Positions 17,589 to 27,618 are shown, numbered from the stretch's first letter. The stretch: 64,000 nt of DNA from Halalkalibacter akibai JCM 9157 (GCF_000513135.1 NZ_BAUV01000015.1:22066-86065), one strand, 5' to 3'. Numbers and translations are program-made. The notes: generated by a model from the sequence alone, not told the origin.

Positions 17589-18431
17589 ATGGAAAAATCA
17601 ATCCCTGACATTATACTAAATGACGGTTTATCCATACCAGCTGTTGGTTTAGGTACATACTCACTTAAAGGAAATCAAGGGGTAGAAGCAATACAAAATG
17701 CAATTGACTTAGGATATAGATTACTTGACTCTGCTTATAATTATGAAAATGAAGGGACTGTTGGCGAGGCTGTTAGACGAAGTTCTATACCAAGAGATGC
17801 ACTCAGGATAACTTCGAAGTTGCCCGGTCGCTATCAGACATATGAAAAAGCAGGTGTAACGATAGAAGAATCATTATATCGCGCTAATTTAGATTATTAC
17901 GATTTATATCTAATCCATTGGCCCAATCCTAAACAAGACCTTTACGTCGAGGCTTGGCAGGCATTAATTGATGCAAAAAAGAAGGGACTTATTCGTTCTA
18001 TTGGTGTATGTAACTTCTTACCAGAACATTTAGAACGATTAGAAAAAGAAACAGGTGTGAAACCAAGTATTAATCAAATTGAGTTACATCCGTTTTTCAA
18101 TCAAGAACAATTAAGACTTTATCATGAGAAACATAATATTCAGATTCAATCATGGAGTCCATTAGCAAGAGCAAATGATGTTTTAGACAATCCTACTCTT
18201 TTTGACATAGCGAAAGAACACAATAAGTCCATATCCCAAGTTATATTAAGGTGGCATTTCCAACTAGGAGCGATCTCGATTCCAAAATCGGCCTCTAAAG
18301 AAAGACAGCTTGAGAACATCTCCATTTTCGATTTCTCTTTAACAGAATCAGAAATGAATTTAATTTCTAAATTAACAAGACCTGACGGAAGAATAAACAA
18401 TCAAGATCCTGCAACATATGAAGAATTCTAA
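17589..18431 (+). CDS. Aldo/keto reductase, YtbE/YvgN-like
   Basis: A 280-residue aldo/keto reductase of the 2,5-diketo-gluconate reductase type. The signatures GYRLLDSAYNYENEGTVGEA (Asp and Tyr of the tetrad), ITSKLPG (Lys) and LYLIHWPNP (His) are present, with the C-terminal IPKSASKERQLENISIFDF for NADPH binding. ATG 17589 has AGGAG nine bases ahead. Family members reduce small aldehydes such as methylglyoxal; the substrate here is unknown. It is a single-gene unit ending in a terminator. Confidence 0.9.
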   Translation: MEKSIPDIILNDGLSIPAVGLGTYSLKGNQGVEAIQNAIDLGYRLLDSAYNYENEGTVGEAVRRSSIPRDALRITSKLPGRYQTYEKAGVTIEESLYRANLDYYDLYLIHWPNPKQDLYVEAWQALIDAKKKGLIRSIGVCNFLPEHLERLEKETGVKPSINQIELHPFFNQEQLRLYHEKHNIQIQSWSPLARANDVLDNPTLFDIAKEHNKSISQVILRWHFQLGAISIPKSASKERQLENISIFDFSLTESEMNLISKLTRPDGRINNQDPATYEEF

Positions 18432-18454
18432 GGTAATAAATTGAATTATTATTT

Positions 18455-18490
18455 GAAGCGCTATCCATTTAATTGGGTAGCGCTTGATTA
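18455..18490 (+). terminator. Terminator of aldo/keto reductase gene
   Basis: AAGCGCTATCC pairs with GGGTAGCGCTT; the T-tract after it is weak (TGATT). Confidence 0.65.
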
Positions 18491-18563
18491 GCCTATAAGT
18501 CAAACTACATTTTCATTGTACAAATCAGAACAGTCATTCATTAGAAAGAGAGCAGGAAGGTCT

Positions 18564-19475
18564 ATGAATAAATCTATAGGTATGTTATTAACTATTTCTA
18601 TCATCGCCATTTCTTTTGCAGCGATATTCGTGAAATGGTCAGAAGCACCAGCAACTATTATTAGCATGTATCGTATGTATTTAGCTTCTCTTTTATTATC
18701 GCCGATCGTCTGGAAAAAAAGGAAAGAGTTTTGTAAGCTTTCTAATAAGGATTGGTTATTTTTAACAATGGCAGGGATCTTTCTTGCCCTCCATTTTGCT
18801 CTTTGGTTTGGGTCCTTAAAACTTACGACAGTTGCTAGTTCAACCATCATCCTTTCTTTACAGCCAATCGTTGCTTTATTAGGCGGTTTTCTTATTTATA
18901 AAGAAAGAATAAATCTGTTGATGGTGATTCCAATCGGTGTCTCAATGATGGGAGTTGTTTTAGTTGGGTGGGGAGATTTAGGTCATGGCAGTGTATCCGT
19001 CATGATTGGTAATCTACTATCTTTCCTTAGTGTCATCGCAGTTGTGGGTTATTTATTGATTGGACAAAGTAAAGTAAAGGCGATCTCTCATTGGATTTAT
19101 AGCTTTTGTGTATTCTTTTTTGCAGGAATTGCTTTACATTTTTATAATCTAGTCGCCGGAATATCGATTACTGGGTATGACTCGAGAGAATGGGGAATAT
19201 TTCTTCTTTTAGCTATTTTCCCAACACTAGCTCATGTGATATTTAATATGCTTTTAAATTATGTAAATACTACAACCATATCAATGAGTATTTTAGGTGA
19301 ACCAGTAGGTGCTACTATTTTAGCTTTCCTGTTATTAAGAGAACAAGTGTTTTCATCACAAATAATTGGTGGTTTTCTAGCTTTAGTAGGTGTATTTATA
19401 TTTTTAAAGCAACAGAAAAAACTCACTCAAACAAAATTGAAAGAAAAAGATCAAGCTAACAATGGTATTGCTTAA
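18564..19475 (+). CDS. EamA/DMT-family transporter
   Basis: A 303-residue permease with ten predicted membrane helices in two EamA repeats. The first repeat shows AIFVKWSEAPATIISMYRM and VASSTIILSLQPIVALLG; the second shows TTTISMSILGEPVGATILAF. ATG 18564 is preferred over 18516 because AGCAGGAAGG lies just before it. DMT carriers export amino acids or other small metabolites; the substrate cannot be told. A terminator follows. Confidence 0.85.
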   Translation: MNKSIGMLLTISIIAISFAAIFVKWSEAPATIISMYRMYLASLLLSPIVWKKRKEFCKLSNKDWLFLTMAGIFLALHFALWFGSLKLTTVASSTIILSLQPIVALLGGFLIYKERINLLMVIPIGVSMMGVVLVGWGDLGHGSVSVMIGNLLSFLSVIAVVGYLLIGQSKVKAISHWIYSFCVFFFAGIALHFYNLVAGISITGYDSREWGIFLLLAIFPTLAHVIFNMLLNYVNTTTISMSILGEPVGATILAFLLLREQVFSSQIIGGFLALVGVFIFLKQQKKLTQTKLKEKDQANNGIA

Positions 19476-19501
19476 CGTCGTATAACTTTGTTAAAAAATT
19501 G

Positions 19502-19534
19502 AACCCATCCTCTATACATTTGGATGGGTTTTTT
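19502..19534 (+). terminator. Terminator of DMT transporter gene
   Basis: AACCCATCC and GGATGGGTT pair perfectly and are followed by TTTT. Confidence 0.85.
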
Positions 19535-19720
19535 CACTGTGAGTTTTACTTGAAGGAATTCCCTTACTCTATGAATGTTTTGTCCATCTTCAGAATAGCC
19601 ATATACAAAGAGACGAAATGACCGCTTGAAAGTAGTTTTCATTTTAATGGTTGTTTGTCCTACGAGAATGGACCTAATATGGGATTTTGAAATGATTGAT
19701 TTGGAAGAGGAGGGATTCAA

Positions 19721-21547
19721 TTGATAGAAGCATTGTTAAAAATATTTTTAAGTGAACAGCAAGCTCAATCTGTTTTAGCAAGTCCAATTATTGAGATAAT
19801 CTTTTTGGTGCTTCTCTGTTCCTTTGTAGCGGCCGTTTTTATTCACTTTATATTATTCAACCGGTTGAGAAGAATTCGTAATTTTATTCATGACAGCCAG
19901 TCACTCGATATTGCGCCTTTAAATAGATTCAAAGTAGAATTCGAGTTGAAAAATCAGCAGGAATCAGTAAATGTTGAGACATTTATTCAACAGAAATTCT
20001 CAAGTTGGCGTATGTTTAATTTGCCTGTTGTCAGTCTCATCAAAATGATTCAAATGACCGTATCAATTTTCATATTAATTGGCGTGCTAGGGACATTTAT
20101 TGGACTTGCAATGTCTCTAGGTAGTATTGATTCAACAGGTGATCAGTTAGTAGAGAATGTAGCTCTCGTGCTTGCCGGAATAGATGTAGCATTCTACACC
20201 AGTATTGTTGGTATGGGTTTATCACTTATAATGACTGTCATTACACGCGTTGCTAATACCGAGTATCTACTAACAGATATTATGTTAAAAACAGAATCCT
20301 ATTTAGAAGAAAACGAGCCTGATGCGATGGCTCGACTTATCGGAGTCTCAGAATCAATTCATGCCTCAATAGATCAGCTTCGTGAAACAAACCAGGAATC
20401 TTTACAAAGTATCGTTGACTCATTTAGTGGGTTTCAAGAATACACGGTTGGATTACAGCAATCTGCGAAAGATCTCGCCAAATTTAATGAGGGCCTTTCA
20501 GAAAATCTTAAAGATTTCACCGTGATTTTCGATAGTGTAAAAGAAGTTACACATGGTTTTGAAAAAGGCGTTACAAAGTTAAACAAGAACTTTGATCAAT
20601 TATTTTCTTACTTTTATAAAATGGATCAAAGAAATGAAAAGATGACGAGTGCGTTCACAGAAACATATAAAAAAATTGATCAACTATCGAATTCACAAAT
20701 AGAAACAATGAACGAATTTCAACAATCCGTTGTTGATTTGAAGGATTATTTCTCAACCATTGCAGGAAGACAAGAAGCGATACAATCTTCTTTTGAAAGA
20801 ATGAATGCACAAAGTGATCAACTAGTAAAAACAATGAAAGAGAACAATAAACAATTTGAACGAATTTTCGGAGAAGATGTTAGCCAGAAACTTGGTGGAA
20901 TTAATACGTATTTAAATGATTTAAGAAATGATTTCTATAAGCTTAGCAACTCAATTGAACGTTTACCAGATGAACTAGAAACGATTAACCGTGCACAAGG
21001 AGAATATAAGAACCTGTTATCAAACCGTTTTGACGAGTTAAAGCAGTTTAATCATGAGTTTCATAATCACTTAAAAGCCCATGCTGTTAACTCACAAGCA
21101 TACGAAAAATATTTAAAGGATGCTTCAAAATTTTATGAACAATTAGGAATGAGCAATGATCAACTACTAAACGAGATCAATCGTACTATCACGCAAATGT
21201 CCGACTCTTATTCTCAGAGGGAAAATCAACTTGAGTCAAATGTAGGAATGCTAAAAGATACGCTTACTAGATATGTCACTAATTTAGAAGGAACTCTTGG
21301 TGATAAATTAGAAAAAACAAGTAGAAACATTGGCGATTACGTTATTGATATAAGTGATGCGATGAAAAGAGAATTTAAACAAATAGGTGAAATAACTGAA
21401 GAAAGTCAACTTAAAAATGCTCGCTATTTACAACAGACCATCCAAGAATTAAATCAAGAAATGCAACAACTGAATCGTCAACTACATCTACTTTCACAAG
21501 AGCCAGTTAGAGAAAATCGTCGAATAAGGGTTGGCACTAATGATTAA
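19721..21547 (+). CDS. ZorA-like MotA/TolQ/ExbB proton-channel protein with long coiled-coil tail
   Basis: A 608-residue protein. Helix 1 is near 22-46, helices 2 and 3 near 105-127 and 140-172 (MTVSIFILIGVLGTFIGLAM; IDVAFYTSIVGMGLSLIMTV), the MotA/TolQ/ExbB proton-channel core. From about 185 to the end it is a long, hydrophilic, largely coiled-coil cytoplasmic tail, as in ZorA of the Zorya anti-phage system. TTG 19721 follows GAGGAGGG. The next gene overlaps by eight bases and encodes the matching MotB/ZorB-type stator. No zorC, zorD or zorE homologue lies nearby, so a defence role is unproven; a wall-linked motor is the alternative. Confidence 0.8.
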   Translation: MIEALLKIFLSEQQAQSVLASPIIEIIFLVLLCSFVAAVFIHFILFNRLRRIRNFIHDSQSLDIAPLNRFKVEFELKNQQESVNVETFIQQKFSSWRMFNLPVVSLIKMIQMTVSIFILIGVLGTFIGLAMSLGSIDSTGDQLVENVALVLAGIDVAFYTSIVGMGLSLIMTVITRVANTEYLLTDIMLKTESYLEENEPDAMARLIGVSESIHASIDQLRETNQESLQSIVDSFSGFQEYTVGLQQSAKDLAKFNEGLSENLKDFTVIFDSVKEVTHGFEKGVTKLNKNFDQLFSYFYKMDQRNEKMTSAFTETYKKIDQLSNSQIETMNEFQQSVVDLKDYFSTIAGRQEAIQSSFERMNAQSDQLVKTMKENNKQFERIFGEDVSQKLGGINTYLNDLRNDFYKLSNSIERLPDELETINRAQGEYKNLLSNRFDELKQFNHEFHNHLKAHAVNSQAYEKYLKDASKFYEQLGMSNDQLLNEINRTITQMSDSYSQRENQLESNVGMLKDTLTRYVTNLEGTLGDKLEKTSRNIGDYVIDISDAMKREFKQIGEITEESQLKNARYLQQTIQELNQEMQQLNRQLHLLSQEPVRENRRIRVGTND

Positions 21548-22232
21548 TAAGTATAAACGGTTATTTCATCGCGAAGAAGAGGAAGGACATTTTTGGCCGT
21601 CTTTTACAGATTTATTAACGGTGATATTACTCTGCTTTATACTCATTTTCATTATAATGATGGTGATTAAATCTTACCAAATTGAGGAAATGAAAAAAAC
21701 GATCGACCAGATTATGGGAGTTAGGGTCAATATCATACAAGATTTAAATGAAGAGTTTTCAGATTCACATTTACGTATTGAAATTGATGAGCAAACAGGG
21801 GCTTTGATCTTTAACACAGACATTTTATTCGAATTTGATGCAGCTGTCTTAAAACCAGAGGCATTTGAATTTCTAGATGAGTTTGTACCTGCTTATTTAG
21901 ACGTATTACTAGAAAATGGCTATGAGGATTATATTTCAGAGATTATTATAGAAGGTCATGCTGATAGGCATGGAAGTTATTTATATAATCTTGAGTTGTC
22001 CCAACAAAGGGCATTTAGCGTAGCTGAGTATATTCTAAGTGATGATTTTCCTTATAAAAACATTCAAGAACATCTCAAAACGAAATTAACTGTGAACGGA
22101 AGATCTTTCACAGAAGGGCGTAATGACTCAGAAGGAAACTATAGCAATCAAGCTTCCCGTCGAGTAGAGTTTAAGTTTCGTTTGAAAGATGAAGAAATTT
22201 TGGAAAAAACGCGCGAGTTACTAGGTCAGTGA
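21540..22232 (+). CDS. ZorB-like MotB/OmpA-domain stator protein
   Basis: A 230-residue protein with one N-terminal membrane helix (about 24-46) carrying the conserved Asp in FWPSFTDLLTVILL, the proton-accepting residue of MotB/ExbD/ZorB types. The C-terminal OmpA-like domain (about 100-225) binds peptidoglycan: IIIEGHADRHG, then NLELSQQRAFSVAEYIL. ATG 21540 overlaps the ZorA-like stop (ATGATTAA). With the upstream protein it should form a 5:2-type, proton-driven rotary complex across the membrane. Confidence 0.85.
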   Translation: MINKYKRLFHREEEEGHFWPSFTDLLTVILLCFILIFIIMMVIKSYQIEEMKKTIDQIMGVRVNIIQDLNEEFSDSHLRIEIDEQTGALIFNTDILFEFDAAVLKPEAFEFLDEFVPAYLDVLLENGYEDYISEIIIEGHADRHGSYLYNLELSQQRAFSVAEYILSDDFPYKNIQEHLKTKLTVNGRSFTEGRNDSEGNYSNQASRRVEFKFRLKDEEILEKTRELLGQ

Positions 22233-22265
22233 AGAGCGTAGTCTGAAACCTGTTGGTTACTTCTT

Positions 22266-22340
22266 GGACACAGAAGCCTCTATTGGGCTAAAATGGGATC
22301 GTTTTTATGTGAATTTCTGTTTTTAGAGGCTCTGGTGTCC
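22266..22340. repeat. Imperfect 17-base inverted repeat behind the ZorB-like gene
   Basis: GGACACAGAAGCCTCTA (22266-22282) pairs with TAGAGGCTCTGGTGTCC (22324-22340) with two or three mismatches around a 41-base loop. It could be a weak terminator or a structured RNA. The rest of the 22232-22545 gap holds the hairpin listed next and no gene. Confidence 0.45.
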
Positions 22341-22423
22341 ATTTCCAACTCAAAAAAAGACAATTTACTATAATAACGGCTCGTGTGTCCGTACCTACTA
22401 TCACTCAACTATTTTATTTAAGA

Positions 22424-22463
22424 GAGCACTTGGATTAACTGATCAGTTATCCAAGTGTTTTCT
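22424..22463 (+). terminator. Hairpin, probable terminator of zorAB-like operon
   Basis: CACTTGGATTAACTGATCAGTTATCCAAGTG is nearly self-complementary (about 13 pairs) and is followed by TTTTCTC. Confidence 0.7.
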
Positions 22464-22544
22464 CATGGAAGGACTTCTACCAAAAAAAGATCATATCCCT
22501 TATAATAAGGGAACAAAAGATCATACAAGGTGGAATTACCAGAA

Positions 22545-23502
22545 ATGTTATTAACCAAATACAAACCAATTCACTATTTATATATATATTCAAGACACGA
22601 GGATGAGGTTTCTCTATGTGATTTAGAGACGAGAGCTTTATTTGGAAAAGATGCTGATTCCATCATTTTAGAAAGCAATTTAGATATAGATCCAAGCAGA
22701 AGTCCGTTTATAAAAGAGAAAATAGACGTGTTATTTCAAGTTGAAACGCTAGAGCAACTGAAAACCCAACTAGTAGATTTTGTTATTAAAGACCATACTT
22801 TTAAAGTCACATTGATTAAAAATACCGAACTAGAAAAACATGACAAAATTGATTTTAAGATGAGACGGAATATTGAAAAAAATATCGGTCTTCTCATAAA
22901 AGGAACAGTTGATTTAAATAATGCAGATATCACATTTGGAATTATGAGAGTAAAAACAGGGTGGGTGTTTGGCTTACATCAAAAAAGTGAGGCTATCTGG
23001 TTACATCATCAACAGAAACCGCATCAATATTCAACTGCCCTTAGTACACGAGTTGCAAGAGCAGTCGTTAATATCGCGGTTCCAAACCCTGCTAATAAAA
23101 AAGTAATTGATCCTTGTTGCGGAATTGGCACAATTTTAATTGAAGCTTTGTCAATGGGTATATCTATAACTGGGAGAGATATAAATCCTTTGGTATTACC
23201 TGGTACAAGGGAGAATATATCTTTTTTTGGTTATCATACTGAAGTGATATTGGGAGATATAAGAGATGTCTGTGAAAAATATGATATCGCCATTGTCGAT
23301 ATGCCATACAATTTATGCTCAGTCCTTTCAACACAGGAACAACTTGATATGTTAAAAAAGCGCGCGTGCTTTTGCGAATAAAGTGGTCGTGGTCACAATT
23401 GAACCAATTGATCAGGCAATAAAAGAAGCAGGATTTACCATCATGGATCGTGGGGTAGCTAAAAAAAGTTCATTCACAAGGCAAATAATTGTTTGTGAAT
23501 AA
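22545..23502 (+). pseudogene. TrmG10/UPF0020-type RNA methyltransferase, frameshifted near the 3' end
   Basis: Residues up to about 278 give an RNA methyltransferase. An N-terminal THUMP-like region is followed by a Rossmann domain with VIDPCCGIGTILIEALSMG (SAM site) and the catalytic IVDMPYNLC, a variant of the DPPY motif. At about 23360 (AAAAAAGCGCGCGTGC) the frame changes: the annotated frame stops at 23381, while another frame continues as RAFANKVVVVTIEPIDQ to TAA 23502. One added base or two lost bases explain it. The full product would be about 318 residues. Start ATG 22545 is behind AAGGTGG; GTG 22530 is an alternative. Confidence 0.7.
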
Positions 23503-23508
23503 TTCCAG

Positions 23509-23543
23509 AAGCTAAGAGATTGTTATATTCTCTTAGCTTTTTT
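23509..23543 (+). terminator. Terminator of methyltransferase gene
   Basis: AGCTAAGAGA and TCTCTTAGCT pair around an AT-rich loop, then TTTTTT. Confidence 0.85.
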
Positions 23544-23614
23544 GATTGCTAATATTTAAGACCACAATTAATATCTGCAATAAAATTCACCCTACAAAAA
23601 AATCTATGACTCAC

Positions 23615-23794
23615 TCAAGAAAAGAAATTATTGACTGCCAGGTCGTACATCCTTTTCTTCCTGGCCAATGCTTCCATCCCAATTTGTTCTTGTACATCTA
23701 ATTGGATTTTCTTTTCTGTTAATTCCTCATTTTTAAAACTTAAGTCAGGTTGAATATTGTTGTTTCTACTTGCTTGTTTATTCCAATCACCCAT
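23615..23794 (-). CDS. Small hypothetical protein, hydrophilic
   Basis: A 59-residue reverse-strand gene with a convincing start: ATG 23794 is preceded by ATGGAGGTGAATGAT. The product (MGDWNKQASRNNNIQPDLSF, later QEQIGMEALARKKRMYDLAV) is hydrophilic and helical in its second half, with no signal peptide. It is divergent from the response regulator gene. I do not recognise a family. Confidence 0.55.
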   Translation of the reverse strand: MGDWNKQASRNNNIQPDLSFKNEELTEKKIQLDVQEQIGMEALARKKRMYDLAVNNFFS

Positions 23795-23939
23795 ATCATT
23801 CACCTCCATTTGCTATAAGTATGTGGTAAAAAGACCACGAATATGATTGACTCTCTCATCAGACATTCACACTTGCAGTTGTGTATCTAAAGCGTTACGA
23901 TTTAGAAATAATTAATTTGTTTATAGAGAGGAACGGACA

Positions 23940-24638
23940 ATGATAAAACAATTAAAGGTGTTGATTATTGAAGATGATCCTAACATTTCAGACCTCATTC
24001 AAATGTATACAGAAAAAGAGAATTTCAAGTCCATCATTGCGAATAATGGAGAAGAGGGCCTAAGCAAATATTATGATGAAGATCCTGACTTTGTTTTACT
24101 TGATATTATGTTACCAGAGATAAATGGTTGGGATATATGTCAGCTTATTCGAAAAGATAAAAGTTTTATCCCCATTATCATGCTAACTGGAAAAGGAGAA
24201 AATTACGATAAAATTAAGGGTCTTGAAATAGGAGCTGATGATTACATTGTTAAACCTTTTGATCCTAACGAATTAATTGCTCGGATGAAAGCTGTAATAA
24301 GAAGAGCGTATCCTGCACAGGAGTTAAAAGAAGACATAGAACTTCCATCATTATTAATTGATATTACTCAATATAAAGTATATAGAAATGATACTCAGGT
24401 TATTATGCCTCCTAAAGAACTCGAATTGTTATATTTCCTAGCTTATTATCAGAATCAAGTATTTACTCGCCAACAGTTACTAGAAAAAATTTGGGGGATG
24501 GAGTATGAAGGTGATCCGCGTACAATTGACGTTCATATTAAACGAGTTAGAGAAAAAATTGGCGATCATTCGCCATTATGGACATTAAAAACAATAAGAG
24601 GAGTAGGTTATAAATTCGAGGTAAATGCCGATGTGTAA
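23940..24638 (+). CDS. OmpR/PhoB-family response regulator
   Basis: A 232-residue two-component regulator. The receiver domain (1-120) has the acidic pair in IIEDD, the phosphoacceptor Asp in FVLLDIMLPEI (about 55), Thr in MLTGKG and Lys in IVKPFDP. The winged-helix DNA-binding domain (about 135-230) ends with RTIDVHIKRVREKIG and TIRGVGYKF. RBS GAGAGGAAC precedes it. It overlaps the sensor kinase gene. The pair may control the RND efflux genes that follow beyond a terminator; that link is only positional. Confidence 0.95.
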   Translation: MIKQLKVLIIEDDPNISDLIQMYTEKENFKSIIANNGEEGLSKYYDEDPDFVLLDIMLPEINGWDICQLIRKDKSFIPIIMLTGKGENYDKIKGLEIGADDYIVKPFDPNELIARMKAVIRRAYPAQELKEDIELPSLLIDITQYKVYRNDTQVIMPPKELELLYFLAYYQNQVFTRQQLLEKIWGMEYEGDPRTIDVHIKRVREKIGDHSPLWTLKTIRGVGYKFEVNADV

Positions 24639-26030
24639 ACGTAAAAGCATTTTTCTGAAGTTATTTTTAACGACTCTTCTCATTTTATTTACTTCATTGG
24701 TGTTTTTTGGAATTATATTTAATTATTTGGTTCATAATGTCTTTTTTAACTCTGCTAAAGAAAGTTTAAATCATCAACGCGAACAATTGGTTCATCATCT
24801 AAATTTAGCCTATGAAGAGAATTGGGACCGTGACGTAATTCAAGCATCTCTTGAATTAGCACTGGATCAAGAAGATAAGGTCACATTCATTTTTGGACAA
24901 GATCTAGAATTAAAGTATAAATCTATGCAAACAGGGATTGAAGATATCATCATTGAGCGTGAAATTGTTCAATCAGCCTTGAGTGGAGAAGAGGTTACAA
25001 AGATCATTCGAGTTCAACAAGATCGAATGTTTATTGTTGCTGCTCCAATGGTAGTAGAATCTGATGTACAGCCCAATCATGTTATTGTATCGGTTTTACA
25101 TGGTTATGATAGAGAAGCTAGCCAAATCAAAATTATAAACTTAATTGCGCTTCTTATAACCGTGTTGTTTACAGCTATTATTATTTTCTTTGTATCACGG
25201 AAGATTACTTCACGCTTCGCGAAATGAATAATGTTGTTTTGAGATTTGCAAAAGGTGACTTCTCTAGAAAAGTAAAAATTGCGACGAAAGATGAGATTGG
25301 ACAATTAGGTCATAGTGTGAACTACATGGCTAAAGAACTTGAAAGTATTGAACAAATGCGCAGAGATTTCGTCGCAAATGTTTCACATGACTTACGTTCA
25401 CCTCTTACATCTATAAAAGGGTTCTTAGTCGCTTTCATTGACGGCACTATTCCAGAGCAAAAGAAATCTCGTTACTTATCAATTATGAAAAGCGAAACAG
25501 AAAGACTTATCAAATTGGTAAATGATTTACTTGATATCACTAAACTCGAATCAGCTGAACTGACTATAAATCCAACAAGTTATAATATTAGCGAGCAGCT
25601 GAGACTTGTTATCGCTAAAATGGAACCTGAACTTTCAAAATTCGAAATTGAAGTTGAATTGGATGAGGAGGAAGATTATTTTGTCTTTGCCGATTCAGAT
25701 CGAATCGAGCAAGTATTTATCAATTTACTTCAAAATGCGATTCACTTTTCAACGAGGCAACAAGTCATATATATCAAGATGAAGAAAGTCGAGAATATGC
25801 TGTCGGTTTCCATTAAAGATGAAGGTAAGGGCATCAACGAAGAGAATCTGAAAAAAATCTGGGACCGATTTTATAAAGTTGATCAATCTCGAACGAATAA
25901 CCTTGGCACAGGTATAGGTTTGTCAATTGTTAAACAAATTATCGATCTACATCAGACAGAGATTGAAGTCACGAGTGAGTTAGGTAAAGGAACCACGTTT
26001 ACGTTTAAACTACAATTATCAGGTGAATAA
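24625..26030 (+). pseudogene. Sensor histidine kinase, frameshifted in the HAMP region
   Basis: The first open part (24625-25227) holds two membrane helices (about 12-35 and 170-192) around an outer domain and ends inside HAMP. The second (25224-26030) continues with HAMP, the phosphoacceptor His in FVANVSHDLRSPLTSIKGFL, the N box (INLLQNAIHFS) and G boxes (DEGKGINEEN; GTGIGLSIVKQI). Around 25213 the text reads TCACGCTTCGC where TCACCGCTTCGC would restore ITSPLREMNNV, so one C seems to be missing. If that is a read error the kinase is complete at about 468 residues. It starts inside the regulator gene (ATG 24625 or 24631). Confidence 0.85.
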
Positions 26031-26037
26031 AAATTAT

Positions 26038-26083
26038 AAATAGCCTAAAGTCCTTCTAGATTGAGAGGACTTTAGGCTATTTT
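26038..26083 (+). terminator. Terminator of two-component operon
   Basis: AAATAGCCTAAAGTCCTT pairs with AGGACTTTAGGCTATTT, a long, near-perfect stem, followed by TA-rich sequence. Confidence 0.85.
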
Positions 26084-26227
26084 ACTAAGTAAATATGACA
26101 AATTCTCTAAAAAAATTTATGTAACTTATGAATATCTAGCATTTGTTCATATTCTGTTCATGTTCGGATGTTACAATATGAAAGGTTGTGGAATAGTTAT
26201 CTTATATATCTGACGGAGGTTAAGTGA

Positions 26228-27475
26228 ATGACTGTAAATAAAAACATATGGTTAGCTCTTATCGTATTGTTATTACTAATAACCGGATGTAGCTCAGAAG
26301 CTTCTAATGTGGTAAGCAGTGATGAAGAAGCAGAAGCTCCTGTACACCCTGTTGAAATTGCTGAAATTAACAGAGGTATCTTATCAAATGAATTAAAACT
26401 ACCAGGGACCATTATGGCAGGGAAGCATATGCCTGTATTACCGATGTTAACTGGTGAAGTAACCGTTGTTCATGTGAAAAATGGAGACACTGTAAAACGT
26501 GGTGATACCCTAATTGAATTAGATGCTTCTGATGTTGAATTAAACATTGCCCAAGCTCGTGCGGGATTAGATGCTGCAAAAGCGAACTTAAATAGTGCTA
26601 AAACAATGCGCGATCAAAGTATTAAGCAAGCTGAGCTTCAATTAAGTCAAGCTAGAGATATGCACCAAATGCTTACTAATGCTGAGGTTCCGTCTGATGT
26701 TGTGTTAGACGATGTTCCAGAAGAACTACAAGCAGTTTTTGGAACTTTATTAGGTAGTAACATGCCAACAGAACATGATATTAACCAAGCAAAAACGGCT
26801 GTAAAACAAGCAGAGATGGGACTCGAGCAAGCGAAATCTTCTGCTCAAATTGATGCTGCTCAAGCATCTGTGAAACAAGCAGAGATTTCAGTACAAATGG
26901 CTGAACAGCAAAAAACACATGCAGTCGTTACAGCACCAATGGCGGGACAAGTAACGGGCTTTAATACAATTGTTGGAGAAATGGTATCCCCACAGGCACC
27001 ACTCTTGCAACTAGTTCAAATGGACTCACCTATCGTACAATTAAGTGTAACCGAGTCAATGTTACCAAGTATTGAACTTGATCAGTCTGTTCAAGTATAT
27101 GTGAAATCTTTCAATCAATCATATGAGGGACGAATTAAATATATTAGTTTATTACCTGGTGAGCAGTCCCGCTCTTATCCTGTTGAAATTGAACTAGTCA
27201 ATCCAGATGAGAACCTTCGAGTTGGTATGCTTGCTGAGGTTGTGATTGAGACCGCTATAGCAAACGAACAAGTACTTCTTCCTGTTGCAGCAGTAGTCGA
27301 AGAAAATAACGAGCAATTTGTTTATGTTATCAAGGATGATGGAGACCAAGTTGAAAGACGTGTCATCTCTATAGCAAATGAGACGGCGGAATGGTTTGCC
27401 ATAGAAGATGGTTTAAACGAAGGCGACTTTGTCGTCATAAGAGGTAATCACCAATTATACGATGGAGCCTTATAA
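26228..27475 (+). CDS. RND efflux adaptor (HlyD family) lipoprotein
   Basis: A 415-residue periplasmic-adaptor-type protein anchored as a lipoprotein (lipobox LITGC, Cys near 21). The lipoyl half-motifs GEVTVVHVKNGDTVKRGDTL and AVVTAPMAGQVTGFN flank a helical hairpin rich in A and Q (about 105-230), followed by the beta-barrel and membrane-proximal domains. The frame stops at 27475, but another frame continues to 27597 as NIRNEVTPVRNIEEAAED with an acidic D/E-rich tail, so a base is probably missing near 27472. The RND pump gene follows 21 bases after that tail. The pair resembles SwrC-type export in Firmicutes. Confidence 0.85.
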   Translation: MTVNKNIWLALIVLLLLITGCSSEASNVVSSDEEAEAPVHPVEIAEINRGILSNELKLPGTIMAGKHMPVLPMLTGEVTVVHVKNGDTVKRGDTLIELDASDVELNIAQARAGLDAAKANLNSAKTMRDQSIKQAELQLSQARDMHQMLTNAEVPSDVVLDDVPEELQAVFGTLLGSNMPTEHDINQAKTAVKQAEMGLEQAKSSAQIDAAQASVKQAEISVQMAEQQKTHAVVTAPMAGQVTGFNTIVGEMVSPQAPLLQLVQMDSPIVQLSVTESMLPSIELDQSVQVYVKSFNQSYEGRIKYISLLPGEQSRSYPVEIELVNPDENLRVGMLAEVVIETAIANEQVLLPVAAVVEENNEQFVYVIKDDGDQVERRVISIANETAEWFAIEDGLNEGDFVVIRGNHQLYDGAL

Positions 27476-27618
27476 ACATCCGTAATGAGGTTACACCAGT
27501 TCGAAACATAGAGGAAGCAGCAGAAGACAGTGAAGACGATAATACCAATCCAGAGTCTGATACCGAAGAACAAGATGAATCTGATGAAGACAAGTAATTT
27601 ATAACGGAGGTACTCTAG

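Noticed and set aside
19472..19720. Open reading frame of 82 codons on the minus strand upstream of the ZorA-like gene
   Set aside because: It runs through the transporter's terminator hairpin, has no convincing RBS, and shows no recognisable motif.
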